A DNA stretch of 39,684 nt from REEB95 sp035934995 (lineage in GTDB: Bacteria; Pseudomonadota; Alphaproteobacteria; ATCC43930; CGMCC-115725), in the NCBI GenBank assembly GCA_035934995.1, contig DASYXI010000026.1, positions 1 through 39,684 of the forward strand, read 5' to 3'. The notes under the pieces were generated by a model. That model did not search any database and was not told the origin of the DNA. It saw only the letters and a list, made by a program, of their open reading frames with translations. Of the stretch, positions 32,353 through 39,684 are shown in pieces; the first letter of the stretch is position 1; each line of letters begins with the position of its first letter. The position numbers and the translations under genes were made by a program.

Positions 32353-33571
32353 CGGCGGCGCTCGCGGCGAGCAGCGATGCGGTGAGCCAGAGAATCGACA
32401 GCCACCATTCCTGCCAGATGCCGAAGCTCAGCAGCGCGATGATTGACACCGTCGCCGCCCAGCCGAGCGCGACGGCTTGCGCCGCCTGGCCGCCGCCGAA
32501 CCGCCAGCCGACGCGGTAGAGCGCCCAGACGACGAGCGCGAGGGCCAGGATCGTCCCGGGAATGCCGAGCTCGACGCGCCATTGCAGGAGCGCGTCGTGC
32601 GGATGCAGCGGCAAGGCGTCATGTCCGGGCCCGAGATTGATGCCGGGCAATGTCGCGCCGAGATCGCGTTTGCCGCCCGGCAGGTCGCGCGACGCATCCA
32701 TGCCCCAGCCGAGCAGCGGCCGGTCGGCGATGCGCTCGGCGGCGAACCGCCAGATCAGCAGGCGATGAATGCCGGAACCCTTGATCCACGGCGCATCGTG
32801 CTGAATCTGAACCGTGGTTTGATAGGTCGGAACGACCGCCGGCAGAAGCGCGGCGCCGGCGATCAGGACAATGGCCAGCGCGCCGGCTGCGAACCGCGGC
32901 GCCCGCGACGCAATGGCCCAACCGATAAGCCCCGCGACAAAGGCAAACAGCGACGCCGCGCTCGGCATCACAAACACGCTGAGCGCTACGGCAACGACGA
33001 TGAGGACTTGAAGAATGCGCCGGCGTCGCAACGCCAGCGCCGCCGACCACAGGATCAGGACCAACGTCGTCGCGCCGCGGTCATAACGCGAATCATTGAC
33101 GGCGACCGCGCGGCTCCAACCGTGGATCCAGTGCACCAGCGCCGCACCGGTCGCCCACTCGAATAGCAGCAATCCGGCACCCAGCGCCGCGCCGATCGCC
33201 GTGGCGACGCCGACGCACGCACGTTCGTTCGGGCTCAGCGCCCGTGCCGCCGCGAGCGCGATCAGGCCTTCGACGCCGATCGCAAGAAACCGCGCGCCTT
33301 CGGTCAGACTGTGGCGCGGCAATATCGACCATGTCGCGGACAGCAGTGCGAAGACGGCAAGCGCCAGCCACAGCGCCGCCAACGGCCACAACGGCCGGCC
33401 GGCGGCGAGCAGCCGCCGCGGCGCCGCGACGATCAAGGCGACGGCGGCCACGCTCAACAGCGGCGCCAGGCCCAGCGGCGCCAGAACGGCGAGCGGCGGC
33501 GCCAGGACTCCGGCCGCCGCCAGGATGATCGCCGGCGCGCTCATACGTGTGGACACGGTCGCCGCAGCCAT
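32342..33571 (-). CDS. O-antigen ligase / Wzy-like membrane protein
   Basis: A 409-residue protein with about 11 hydrophobic helices and a large periplasmic loop containing LHPHDALLQWRVELGIPG. This is the His-containing motif of the O-antigen ligase / polymerase (Wzy_C) family. It should join or polymerise glycan units on the periplasmic side. The ATG at 33571 gives a seven-base gap to the preceding gene; an alternative ATG lies nine codons in. The upstream open frame is not protein-like. It is the third gene of the minus-strand glycan cluster. Whether it is ligase or polymerase is not decided by sequence alone. Confidence 0.78.
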   Translation of the reverse strand: MAAATVSTRMSAPAIILAAAGVLAPPLAVLAPLGLAPLLSVAAVALIVAAPRRLLAAGRPLWPLAALWLALAVFALLSATWSILPRHSLTEGARFLAIGVEGLIALAAARALSPNERACVGVATAIGAALGAGLLLFEWATGAALVHWIHGWSRAVAVNDSRYDRGATTLVLILWSAALALRRRRILQVLIVVAVALSVFVMPSAASLFAFVAGLIGWAIASRAPRFAAGALAIVLIAGAALLPAVVPTYQTTVQIQHDAPWIKGSGIHRLLIWRFAAERIADRPLLGWGMDASRDLPGGKRDLGATLPGINLGPGHDALPLHPHDALLQWRVELGIPGTILALALVVWALYRVGWRFGGGQAAQAVALGWAATVSIIALLSFGIWQEWWLSILWLTASLLAASAADVA

Positions 33572-33578
33572 GCGCGCT

Positions 33579-34526
33579 TTATAGGCGAGAACCGCGCGCC
33601 CGCGCACCTTCGGCGTCGACGAACCAGCGGCAGGTCGCATCGAGCCCGGCGGCCAGGCTGAACGGCGGCCGCCATGCCAGGCGGGCGCGCGTCGCCTCGT
33701 CGTCGACGCGCAGCGAGCCGACCAGCCGGTCGCCGGTGGCGGCGCGCAGCAGCCATGCCGGCGCGGGAAACAGCCGCGCCGGCGCGCCGATGCGCCGGGC
33801 GATCTCGCGCACCAGCTGTGGCGTGCCGATCTCCGCGTCGTCGCGCACGAGAAAAATCTGGCCGGCCGCCGCCGGCTGGACCAGCGCGGTCGCGATCAGC
33901 GCCGTCAGATTGTCGCGAAAGACGAAGGCGCGCTGGTTTCGGACCATGGCCAAAGGCAACGGCACACGGCGATCGATCCAGCGCAACAGCGCGCGGAAAT
34001 TGCCTTTGACCTCGGGCCCATAAACCAGCGGCGGCCGGACGATCGTCAGGCCAGGTGCGCCGTGTTGCCGCATCGCCGTTTCGATCGCGAATTTCACCCG
34101 CCCATAGGCGTCGCGCGGCGCGGGCGGGCTCGTCGCCGCAAACGGCCGGTCGTTTGTCGTCTCGCCCAGCACCTTGATCGAGCTCAGGAGGATCGTGCGC
34201 TCGATGCCGGCTGCCGTCGCCGCGCCGGCAATCGCGGCTGCCGTGTCGCGCTCGGACGCGAGCCAGGAATCGTCGCCGGGCGGCGCATGGGCACGGCTGG
34301 CGAGATGGATCACCGCCCGCGCGCCGTTCAAGAGACCGCGCCAATCGCTGCGGTGGTCGAGCGTGCCGGCAACGCGTACTTCGACCGATGGTGCAAATGT
34401 CGCGGTTGTTCGCGTCACCGCGCGTACCGCGAACCCATGCGCGACGAGATGACCGACCAGCGCGCGGCCGATGAAACCGGCGGCGCCCAAGATCACGACC
34501 GGGCGCGAATCCGCTGTCGTCGGCAT
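33579..34526 (-). CDS. NAD-dependent epimerase/reductase, WbpV/WreQ-like
   Basis: A 315-residue extended SDR. Rossmann motif VVILGAAGFIGRALVGHL at residues ~10-27, VIHLASRAHAP, SSIKVLGE, YGRVKFAIE (Tyr/Lys of the YxxxK motif), and RPPLVYGPEVKGNFRALLRW. The LASRAHA plus SSIKVLGE plus VYGPGVKGNF set is typical of the 4-keto-sugar reductases WbpV (P. aeruginosa) and WreQ (R. etli). These reduce UDP-2-acetamido-4-keto-6-deoxyhexose to UDP-QuiNAc or similar. The initiating transferase gene ends 7 bases upstream of its start, and the ligase-like gene follows. Confidence 0.8.
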   Translation of the reverse strand: MPTTADSRPVVILGAAGFIGRALVGHLVAHGFAVRAVTRTTATFAPSVEVRVAGTLDHRSDWRGLLNGARAVIHLASRAHAPPGDDSWLASERDTAAAIAGAATAAGIERTILLSSIKVLGETTNDRPFAATSPPAPRDAYGRVKFAIETAMRQHGAPGLTIVRPPLVYGPEVKGNFRALLRWIDRRVPLPLAMVRNQRAFVFRDNLTALIATALVQPAAAGQIFLVRDDAEIGTPQLVREIARRIGAPARLFPAPAWLLRAATGDRLVGSLRVDDEATRARLAWRPPFSLAAGLDATCRWFVDAEGARARGSRL

Positions 34527-34533
34527 GCGTGGG

Positions 34534-35526
34534 CTAGTCCGCGGCGCCGCGGCGCGCGAAACCGGCGAGCATCGCCGCGCTGAGCACGACGGCCAAACTG
34601 ACCGCGATCAAAGGCCAGTTCAGCGCCAACAGCGCCAGCACGATCAGGCCGATATCGCCGGCCAGCACCAATCGCGCGACGGCGGCATGGTCGTTGCCGC
34701 GCAGCGCGCGCTGATAGAAATGGTCGCGGTGTGCCCGCCACAGCGCTTCGCCGCGCCGCGCCCGTCGCACCAGCGTCACGGTCGCGTCCGCCAGATAATA
34801 AAGCGGCAGGATCAGCGCCGGCGCCCAGTGTCCGCCGCGCGCCAGCACCAGCAGCAGCCACCCCATGACGTAACCGAGCGGCACGCTGCCCGCGTCGCCG
34901 AGGAAGACGCTTGCCGGCTGCCAGTTGAACCGGAGGAAGCCGAGCGCGACGGCGACACCGGCCAGGGGCGCGGCGACGAGGCTGCCGCCACCGACCAGCG
35001 ACACCGCGGCGATGCCGGCGCCGACGCAAACCGTCTCGACGCCGGTGATGCCGTCGATACCGTCCATGAAATTGTAGAGATTGATGAACCACACCCACAG
35101 CAGCGCGGCGGCGGCGCGATCGACGGGCAACGGCAGCAGACCCTGGAAGATAAGTGCGTTATGCGGAAAGAACGCCAAAGCGATCAGGGCAGCGACGAAA
35201 TGCGCCGCCAACCGCAATGCAACGGGGAGGCCGCGGAGGTCGTCGACGAACGATAGGAGTGCGAGCGACGCGGTCACCAGCGCGACGACGACCGTGTCGG
35301 GCGGCATCGCGCCGCGCGCCGCGAGCGCGAGCCAGGCAATGACCAGCGCCGCCATCACGCCGAGTCCGGCGCCGCGCGGCACCGGCGTCGCGTGCGACGA
35401 GCGCGCGCCCGGCCGGTCGAGAATTGCGCGGCGGCGCAACCAGCCGCGCAGCAATACGGTCAGGATCGCGCTGCCGAATCCGGCGGCCAGCACGATCGCC
35501 CCCGCCACCGCCGCGTTCCCGTCCAT
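34534..35526 (-). CDS. WbpL/WecA-type undecaprenyl-phosphate sugar-1-phosphate transferase
   Basis: A 330-residue polytopic enzyme of the MraY/WecA family that starts a glycan by moving a HexNAc-1-phosphate to the lipid carrier. Motifs in order: SSHATPVPRGAGLGVM, LLSFVDDLRGLP (the Mg-binding DD), FINLYNFMDGIDGITG, FNWQPASVFLGDAGSVPLGY, and the basic cytoplasmic HRDHFYQRAL. The lack of a long N-terminal region and the HRDHFYQRA ending match the WbpL/WreU subgroup. The ATG at 35526 (MDGNAAVAGA) is preferred to the unsupported upstream extension. It is the first gene of the minus-strand cluster. Confidence 0.85.
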   Translation of the reverse strand: MDGNAAVAGAIVLAAGFGSAILTVLLRGWLRRRAILDRPGARSSHATPVPRGAGLGVMAALVIAWLALAARGAMPPDTVVVALVTASLALLSFVDDLRGLPVALRLAAHFVAALIALAFFPHNALIFQGLLPLPVDRAAAALLWVWFINLYNFMDGIDGITGVETVCVGAGIAAVSLVGGGSLVAAPLAGVAVALGFLRFNWQPASVFLGDAGSVPLGYVMGWLLLVLARGGHWAPALILPLYYLADATVTLVRRARRGEALWRAHRDHFYQRALRGNDHAAVARLVLAGDIGLIVLALLALNWPLIAVSLAVVLSAAMLAGFARRGAAD

Positions 35527-35611
35527 GCGCGCGCCGCACCGTCCTGCCGAAGCCGCCGCTGTGATAAGCCGCGGCGGCGTCGCGTGCAACCGGCTCCTGG
35601 TCAGGCCGCGT

Positions 35612-35917
35612 TCAGCAGTGGATGACCGCCAAACAGAGCTGGGCCTTGAGGTCCTGGGGCTCGGCCTTGTGCTGCTTCAGCGCGGCCAATCCGGCCGAAC
35701 CGCCGTTGGAATAGGTACGCAGCAGCACGACGGCTTCGCCCACCAATGAATTGACGGTCTCGGGCGACAGGCCTTGCAGCATTTGCTCATAACGGCTGAT
35801 CGCTTGCGGCGACAGGCCCGGCGTCGGCGCCGAATCCTGGCTCGCGGCGCGCGACAATCCGCTGCCGATCAACAAGGGCACTGCCGCCAGCACGAGCCCC
35901 AAAATCGGGAGTCGCAT
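35612..35917 (-). CDS. Small secreted protein, unknown function
   Basis: A 101-residue protein with a signal peptide (RLPILGLVLAAVPLLIGSGLSRA) and a mature helical region (AISRYEQMLQGLSPETVNSL, TYSNGGSAGLAALKQ), ending in CLAVIHC. AGGAAGAG precedes the ATG at 35917. I do not recognise the family. It lies upstream of the glycan cluster on the same strand, with about 85 bases between. The preceding 286 bases on the other side contain no gene I can support. Confidence 0.6.
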   Translation of the reverse strand: MRLPILGLVLAAVPLLIGSGLSRAASQDSAPTPGLSPQAISRYEQMLQGLSPETVNSLVGEAVVLLRTYSNGGSAGLAALKQHKAEPQDLKAQLCLAVIHC

Positions 35918-36203
35918 GGCTTCTCTTCCTCTGGTCTGGCCGACGGCACGGTTTCGCCTCGCCATGCGCCAAAGCGCATGCACGGGCCGGTCTTGGCGGC
36001 GGCGACCGGCGCGGGGGAGAAACGACCGAACGGGCTCTTCTCGTCTACGGCTTGCTGCCGCTTGGGACGCACAATGCGTCCGCCGGGTCTATCGCAAGGG
36101 GTATGCCAGTAAAGGCCAGGCGCGGCTTTCACGGCGGCATCGCCGCGGTGGGCGCGCCGCCTGTAAAATCGGCCGACGGCTGAAGGGGCGGCAGGGCCGG
36201 TCC

Positions 36204-36806
36204 ATGGCAGCGGACGAGGAGCGGTTTCGCGTTTACCACGCGGCGGTGGCGGGACGGCCGCCGCGCGCGACGCTGTTGCGCGCGCTGGCCGCGTTCGAGG
36301 CCGAAAACCGCGTCGGCTTCGCGGTCGATCTCGGCGCTGGCGAAGGCCGTGACGCCGTCGCGTTGCTGCAACGTGGCTGGGCGGTGCTGGCGATCGACAG
36401 TGACGCGGCGGCGTTGGCGCGGCTGCGCGGCCGGGCCGAAATTCCGCCGGGCGCGCGGCTCGTCACGCTGCACCGCTCGTTCGTCGAGACGGCGTGGCCG
36501 GCGGCCGACCTGGTCAACGCCAGCTTCGCGTTGCCGCTGTGCCCGCCCGAGCGCTTTGCGGAATTATGGACGCGGCTGCGCGCGTCGCTGCGGCCCGGCG
36601 GCCGTTTCGCCGGTCAGCTTTACGGCGAACGCGACAGCTGGGCCGCGCGGCCCGGCTTGACGGTGCATGGGAGCGATGCGGTGCGCGCCTTGCTCGCCGG
36701 CTGGACGGTCGAAATGTTCGAGGAAGAGGAAACCGACGCGGTCACGCCGCGCGGCGAAGCCAAGCACTGGCACATCTTCCACGTCGTCGCGCGCGCCGCC
36801 GTTTAG
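36204..36806 (+). CDS. Class I SAM-dependent methyltransferase
   Basis: A 200-residue protein with a class I methyltransferase core. VDLGAGEGRDAVALLQRGW (SAM-binding motif I) is at about residues 42-60, AVLAIDSD is the acidic loop after strand 2, DLVNASFALPLCPP contains motif IV-like residues, and LRASLRPGGRFAGQLYGERD follows. The substrate is unknown; the layout resembles the TehB/UbiE-like small-molecule methyltransferases. GGGGCGGCAGGG is upstream. It stands alone between a secreted-protein gene and a lipoprotein gene. Confidence 0.8.
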   Translation: MAADEERFRVYHAAVAGRPPRATLLRALAAFEAENRVGFAVDLGAGEGRDAVALLQRGWAVLAIDSDAAALARLRGRAEIPPGARLVTLHRSFVETAWPAADLVNASFALPLCPPERFAELWTRLRASLRPGGRFAGQLYGERDSWAARPGLTVHGSDAVRALLAGWTVEMFEEEETDAVTPRGEAKHWHIFHVVARAAV

Positions 36807-36827
36807 GCTGGCGCGCCTCGCGCGGCC

Positions 36828-37040
36828 TCAGTGCCAATCGTGGTCGTGATGCCAGCCGCCGCCCCAGCCGCCGCCGTAATAACCGAACGACACCGACGGG
36901 GGACCGTAATAGCCGTACGACGGATATGCCGGATAACCGCCGTAATAACCGTACGACGGCGGCGGGCCGTAGTAGCAGCCACTGACCGCGAGGGCCAACG
37001 CGCCGAGGATCAGTCCGCGGATGAGCGTCTTCGTCGTCAT
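36828..37040 (-). CDS. Tyr/Gly-rich small lipoprotein
   Basis: A 70-residue protein with signal and lipobox (ILGALALAVSGC), then a low-complexity mature part of repeated YGYYGG/PSYGYYG units and a His-rich end GWHHDHDWH. Such short Tyr/Gly/Pro lipoproteins are common in alphaproteobacteria and possibly bind metal or coat the outer membrane. GAGGTGACGCC precedes the ATG. No partner is visible. Confidence 0.7.
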   Translation of the reverse strand: MTTKTLIRGLILGALALAVSGCYYGPPPSYGYYGGYPAYPSYGYYGPPSVSFGYYGGGWGGGWHHDHDWH

Positions 37041-37247
37041 GGCGTCACCTCACTTATAAGGACGGCGGCCCGGCGTGTTCGGGCCTCGCCTTTGATATGG
37101 GTACGGACCCGTTTCCATCCCCGGCCGATCACCGATTTGCCGCAAGGCCCGCGCCACGAAGCCGCCACATTTTCTTCCGGCCGCGGCGCGACTTTGGGGA
37201 TAAAATCGGGCGCGCCCATAGGGGGATGCGCGGCGTCCGAGGAATAA

Positions 37248-37415
37248 ATGGGAAGACAGGTTGTCATCGCGCTTTATGTGTTGGCGATCATCGCCGTTAT
37301 CGTCGGCGTCGATTTCGCGTTCTTCCGGCACCGATTTTGGGAACGGCTGATCGTCAATATCGGCATCGTTTTGGTGTTCGCCGCTTTCTACTTGCGATTC
37401 TTCGGGTGTCCGTGA
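37248..37415 (+). CDS. Small two-TM membrane protein
   Basis: A 55-residue frame: helix VVIALYVLAIIAVIVGVDF, a basic loop FFRHRFWERL, and a second helix IVNIGIVLVFAAFYLRFF. GAGGAA lies 4-6 bases before the ATG. Hydrophobic pattern and strong Shine-Dalgarno indicate a real gene. I do not know its function. It precedes mtgA by 67 bases, same strand. Confidence 0.65.
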   Translation: MGRQVVIALYVLAIIAVIVGVDFAFFRHRFWERLIVNIGIVLVFAAFYLRFFGCP

Positions 37416-37482
37416 TCGCCATGGACGCAAACGCCGACGCGCATATCGGTCACCGAATTCAAACTGCGGCACGCCCCAACCG

Positions 37483-38178
37483 GTGACGAGCCGGGAGAAA
37501 CGACGTCCGGGCGCCGCGCGGCGGCTGGCGCGGAACATCGCGCTCGCGCTTCTGCTCGGGCCGCCCGTCTTGCTGGTCGTCTTCCGTTTCGTGCCGGTGC
37601 CGGTCACCGCGTTGATGCTGATCCGCGCGGTGCAGGGCTATCCCCTGCATCACGCCTGGGTCCCGTATCGGCAGATCGCTCCGGCGCTGCCGCGCGCGGT
37701 CGTCGCGTCCGAGGACAATCTGTTCTGCTCCGAAACGCTCGGCGTCGACACGATGGCGTTGTTGGATCAGGTCAATGACGCGCTGGCCGGCCGGCGTCCC
37801 CGCGGCGCCAGCACCATCACCATGCAGGTCGCGCGCAATCTCTTCCTGTGGCCGGCCCACAGCATGGTGCGCAAGGTGCTGGAACTGTGGCTGACGCCGC
37901 AAATCGCATTGCTGTGGCCGAAGCGCCGCATCCTCGAGGTGTATCTGAACAGCGTGGAATTCGGTCCCGGCATTTTCGGCGTCGAGGCGGCGGCACGGCA
38001 CTGGTTCGGTCGCGACGCGGCGGCGCTCACGCCGGACGAGGCGGCGCGGTTGGCGGTGATCCTGCCCGATCCGCTGCATTGGTCGCCGCTGCCGCCCGAT
38101 TCGTGGGTGGCGCAACGCGCGACGTTGATTTCGAGCCGCAGCGGCGACATGGGCCCGCTGCTCGATTGCGTGCGGTAG
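37483..38178 (+). CDS. mtgA: Monofunctional peptidoglycan glycosyltransferase MtgA
   Basis: A 231-residue GT51-family enzyme polymerising lipid II into glycan strands, anchored by one N-terminal TM helix (IALALLLGPPVLLVVF). Motif 1 is ASEDNLFC (Glu77, catalytic). Motif 2 RGASTITMQVARNLFL, motif 3 RRILEVYLNSVEFG and motif 4 GVEAAARHWFG are intact. The start is a GTG at 37483, without a strong ribosome binding site. No transpeptidase domain follows, so it is monofunctional. tRNA-Thr lies convergent 72 bases beyond its stop. Confidence 0.92.
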   Translation: MTSREKRRPGAARRLARNIALALLLGPPVLLVVFRFVPVPVTALMLIRAVQGYPLHHAWVPYRQIAPALPRAVVASEDNLFCSETLGVDTMALLDQVNDALAGRRPRGASTITMQVARNLFLWPAHSMVRKVLELWLTPQIALLWPKRRILEVYLNSVEFGPGIFGVEAAARHWFGRDAAALTPDEAARLAVILPDPLHWSPLPPDSWVAQRATLISSRSGDMGPLLDCVR

Positions 38179-38250
38179 GAGCCAGTGGCACCACGCGCGT
38201 TTTCTGTCACTGAATTCAGCGCGCTGATTCGATGGCCGTTTGAAATTAAA

Positions 38251-38325
<75 letters not shown>

Positions 38326-38339
38326 GCCCATCGGAACCC

Positions 38340-38368
38340 TCATAACGCCCGCCTGCCGGCACGGGCAA
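38340..38368 (-). promoter_or_regulatory. Probable promoter of tRNA-Thr
   Basis: On the minus strand TTGCCC (38368-38363), 17-base spacer, TTATGA (38345-38340), ending 14 bases before the tRNA 5' end. Spacing is ideal and both boxes match the sigma-70 consensus moderately. Confidence 0.5.
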
Positions 38369-38399
38369 CCTCTATCCGCGCGGCGCGATCCGGAGCCCG

Positions 38400-39170
38400 T
38401 CAGCCTGCTGGCCGCTGGCTCAAGGCGTAAAGCGCGACGGCGGCCGCGTTCGAGACATTGAGCGACGCCATCGCCGAGCGTGTCGGCAGCCGCGCCAGGA
38501 AATCGCAATGCTCGCGCGTCAGGCGTCGCAGGCCGCTGCCTTCGGCGCCGAGCACCAGCACGATTCGCGCCGGCAAATCGAGCGCGGCGATCGTCGGCGC
38601 CGCCTCTTCGTCGAGGCCGAGCGACCAGAAGCCGGAATCTTTCAGTTTTTCGAGCGCGCGCGACAGATTGGCGACGCGCAGCAACGGCACGTCTTCAAGC
38701 GCGCCCGACGCCGCCTTGGCGAGTACACCGGTGACGCTTGGCGCGCCATGCTCGGGCACGATCACCGCCAGCGCGCCGAACGCGGCGGCTGAACGCAGAA
38801 TGGCGCCGACATTGTGCGGATCGGTCACTTGATCGAGCGCGACGACAATTTGCGGCGCATCATGCGTCATCGCGGTCGCGAGGATCGATTCCAAATCCGC
38901 CGCCGGCAACGGCTCGGCGGCGAGCGCCAAGCCCTGATGCACCGCGCCGTTGGGCAAAAGTTTTTCCAGCGCCCGGCGCTCGACGATCTCAACGCCGGCG
39001 CGCGGCGGCTTGGCGCGCGCGCCGCGCAGCAGCAGGTCGGCTTCCCCTGCGGTTTCGCGCAGCGCAATCAAGCGCTGGCAACGCCGCGCCGGGTTGCCGA
39101 GCGCCGCTTCGACCGCGTGCCGGCCGTAAAGCCATGCCGCCGCCTTGTCATGCGTGTCCCGTTCGCGCAT
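38400..39170 (-). CDS. rlmB: 23S rRNA (guanosine-2'-O-)-methyltransferase RlmB
   Basis: A 256-residue SpoU/TrmH-family enzyme methylating G2251 of 23S rRNA. The N-terminal substrate-binding domain (LYGRHAVEAAL, VHQGLALA) precedes the knotted catalytic domain. The three SpoU motifs are DPHNVGAILRSAAAFG, LVLGAEGSGLRRLT and LPTRSAMASLNVSNAAAVAL. The ATG at 39170 is preferred to the 30 residues of unrelated sequence upstream. It lies between tRNA-Thr and the tRNA-Tyr/Gly/tuf unit, a common arrangement in alphaproteobacteria. Confidence 0.92.
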   Translation of the reverse strand: MRERDTHDKAAAWLYGRHAVEAALGNPARRCQRLIALRETAGEADLLLRGARAKPPRAGVEIVERRALEKLLPNGAVHQGLALAAEPLPAADLESILATAMTHDAPQIVVALDQVTDPHNVGAILRSAAAFGALAVIVPEHGAPSVTGVLAKAASGALEDVPLLRVANLSRALEKLKDSGFWSLGLDEEAAPTIAALDLPARIVLVLGAEGSGLRRLTREHCDFLARLPTRSAMASLNVSNAAAVALYALSQRPAG

Positions 39171-39225
39171 CGGCGGCGAGCATAGCCGGACGCCGCGCAG
39201 CCGCAAGCGGCGGGGCGGTTGCCGG

Positions 39226-39254
39226 TTGACAGAAACAGGCCGAATCTCTAAGAC
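39226..39254 (+). promoter_or_regulatory. Promoter of the tRNA-Tyr/tRNA-Gly/tuf unit
   Basis: Perfect TTGACA at 39226-39231. The -10 is weaker: TCTAAG or TAAGAC between 39247 and 39254 (15-17 base spacer). It sits about 35 bases before tRNA-Tyr. Confidence 0.5.
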
Positions 39255-39287
39255 CCGCAATCACTTGCCGTGGACCCGCGGAATTTT

Positions 39288-39373
39288 GGAGGGGTTGCGG
39301 AGCGGTCAAACGCAGCAGACTGTAAATCTGCCCTCTTCGGAGTTCGGTGGTTCGAATCCACCCCCCTCCACCA
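39288..39373 (+). tRNA. tRNA-Tyr (anticodon GTA)
   Basis: Acceptor GGAGGGG pairs with CCCCTCC; anticodon stem CAGA/TCTG around loop CTGTAAA with GTA at 34-36; a long variable arm (class II, as Tyr in bacteria); T-arm GGTGGTTCGAATCCACC; CCA encoded at 39371-39373. Confidence 0.96.
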
Positions 39374-39430
39374 TTCCTCGGGGCGGTGGAACGAGGTGAT
39401 CGGCAAGCGACGCGCGGCCTCGGCCTATGG

Positions 39431-39504
<74 letters not shown>

Positions 39505-39544
39505 ACGCCGATTGGGATTCTCTTCAAGCCATAGGAAGCCGGAC

Positions 39545-39684
39545 ATGTCGAAAGCGAAATTTGAACGGAACAAGCCGCATTGCAATGTGGGGACGATCGG
39601 GCATGTGGACCACGGGAAGACGTCGCTGACGGCGGCGATCACGAAGGTCCTGGCGGAGACGGGTGGGGCGGTTTACACGGCCTA
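39545..39684 (+). CDS. tuf: Elongation factor Tu, N-terminal part
   Basis: Starts MSKAKFERNKPHCNVGTIGH and contains the G1 GTP-binding loop GHVDHGKT; cut by the window edge after 46 codons. AGGAAG precedes the ATG. It lies 40 bases after tRNA-Gly, the tRNA-tuf linkage known from many proteobacteria (tyrU-glyT-thrT-tufB in E. coli). Confidence 0.97.
   Translation, partial: MSKAKFERNKPHCNVGTIGHVDHGKTSLTAAITKVLAETGGAVYTA

Noticed and set aside
35918..36203. Possible gene in the 286-base gap before the methyltransferase
   Set aside because: Open frames there are Arg-rich and without start or ribosome binding support; nothing recognisable.
38216..38227. TCAGCGCGCTGA palindrome as terminator of mtgA and tRNA-Thr
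   Set aside because: Short, no loop, no T-run on either strand; likely chance in GC-rich sequence.

Overview
The window is 39.7 kb of gene-dense, GC-rich chromosomal DNA. Codon use, gene content (SorAB-type sulfite dehydrogenase, L-aspartate dehydrogenase, alphaproteobacterial-type MtgA) and the rlmB / tRNA-Tyr / tRNA-Gly / tuf junction at the right end point to an alphaproteobacterium, probably environmental and Rhodospirillales- or Rhizobiales-like. This placement is inferred from gene content, not computed. No rRNA, CRISPR array, transposase or integrase was seen, and no gene-free stretch exceeds 300 bases.

Layout. 1-1007: a broken phage/GTA-type holin remnant at the edge, then a higBA toxin-antitoxin pair with a near-consensus promoter. 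1118-6968: a DHA2 drug exporter; a TPR/HTH regulator with a beta-propeller gene, divergent from a DUF899 gene and a small membrane protein; and an MFS transporter. 7221-8650: a clearly AT-richer two-gene operon, an unrecognised soluble protein of 313 aa translationally coupled to a 4-TM membrane protein. This is the best candidate for an undescribed (possibly defence) system. 8722-16925: hrpB with a membrane gene, a small exported peptide before msrB, L-aspartate dehydrogenase, an APH-like kinase, sorAB and a DUF1345 protein.

16968-24716: thiamine biosynthesis in two TPP-riboswitch units, thiO-thiS-thiG-thiE and thiC-nudix, separated by a GST, two Flp-pilin-like mini-genes (one frameshifted), DoxX and a lipoprotein. 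24751-28380: a small membrane protein, then panC-gmhB-rmlB-rmlA chained by 4-base start/stop overlaps. 28377-35526: surface-polysaccharide genes (WbpM/PglF-type 4,6-dehydratase, YdcF/ElyC-type protein, GT4 glycosyltransferase, O-antigen ligase-like protein, WbpV/WreQ-like reductase, WbpL/WreU-like initiating transferase). Together they suggest an N-acetyl-6-deoxyhexosamine (QuiNAc/FucNAc) initiated glycan. 35612-39684: small envelope proteins, a methyltransferase, mtgA, tRNA-Thr, rlmB, tRNA-Tyr, tRNA-Gly and the first 46 codons of tuf.

How the parts connect. ThiO makes iminoglycine, ThiS/ThiG build the thiazole, ThiC makes the pyrimidine and ThiE joins them, with TPP feedback expected at both riboswitches. 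RmlA/RmlB, the WbpM-type dehydratase and the WbpV-like reductase make nucleotide-activated deoxysugars for the neighbouring transferases. Most genes in operons overlap by a few bases, and two convergent pairs overlap by 4 bases at their stop codons, so the genome is compact. Against that background the AT-rich island and the broken holin and flp genes stand out.
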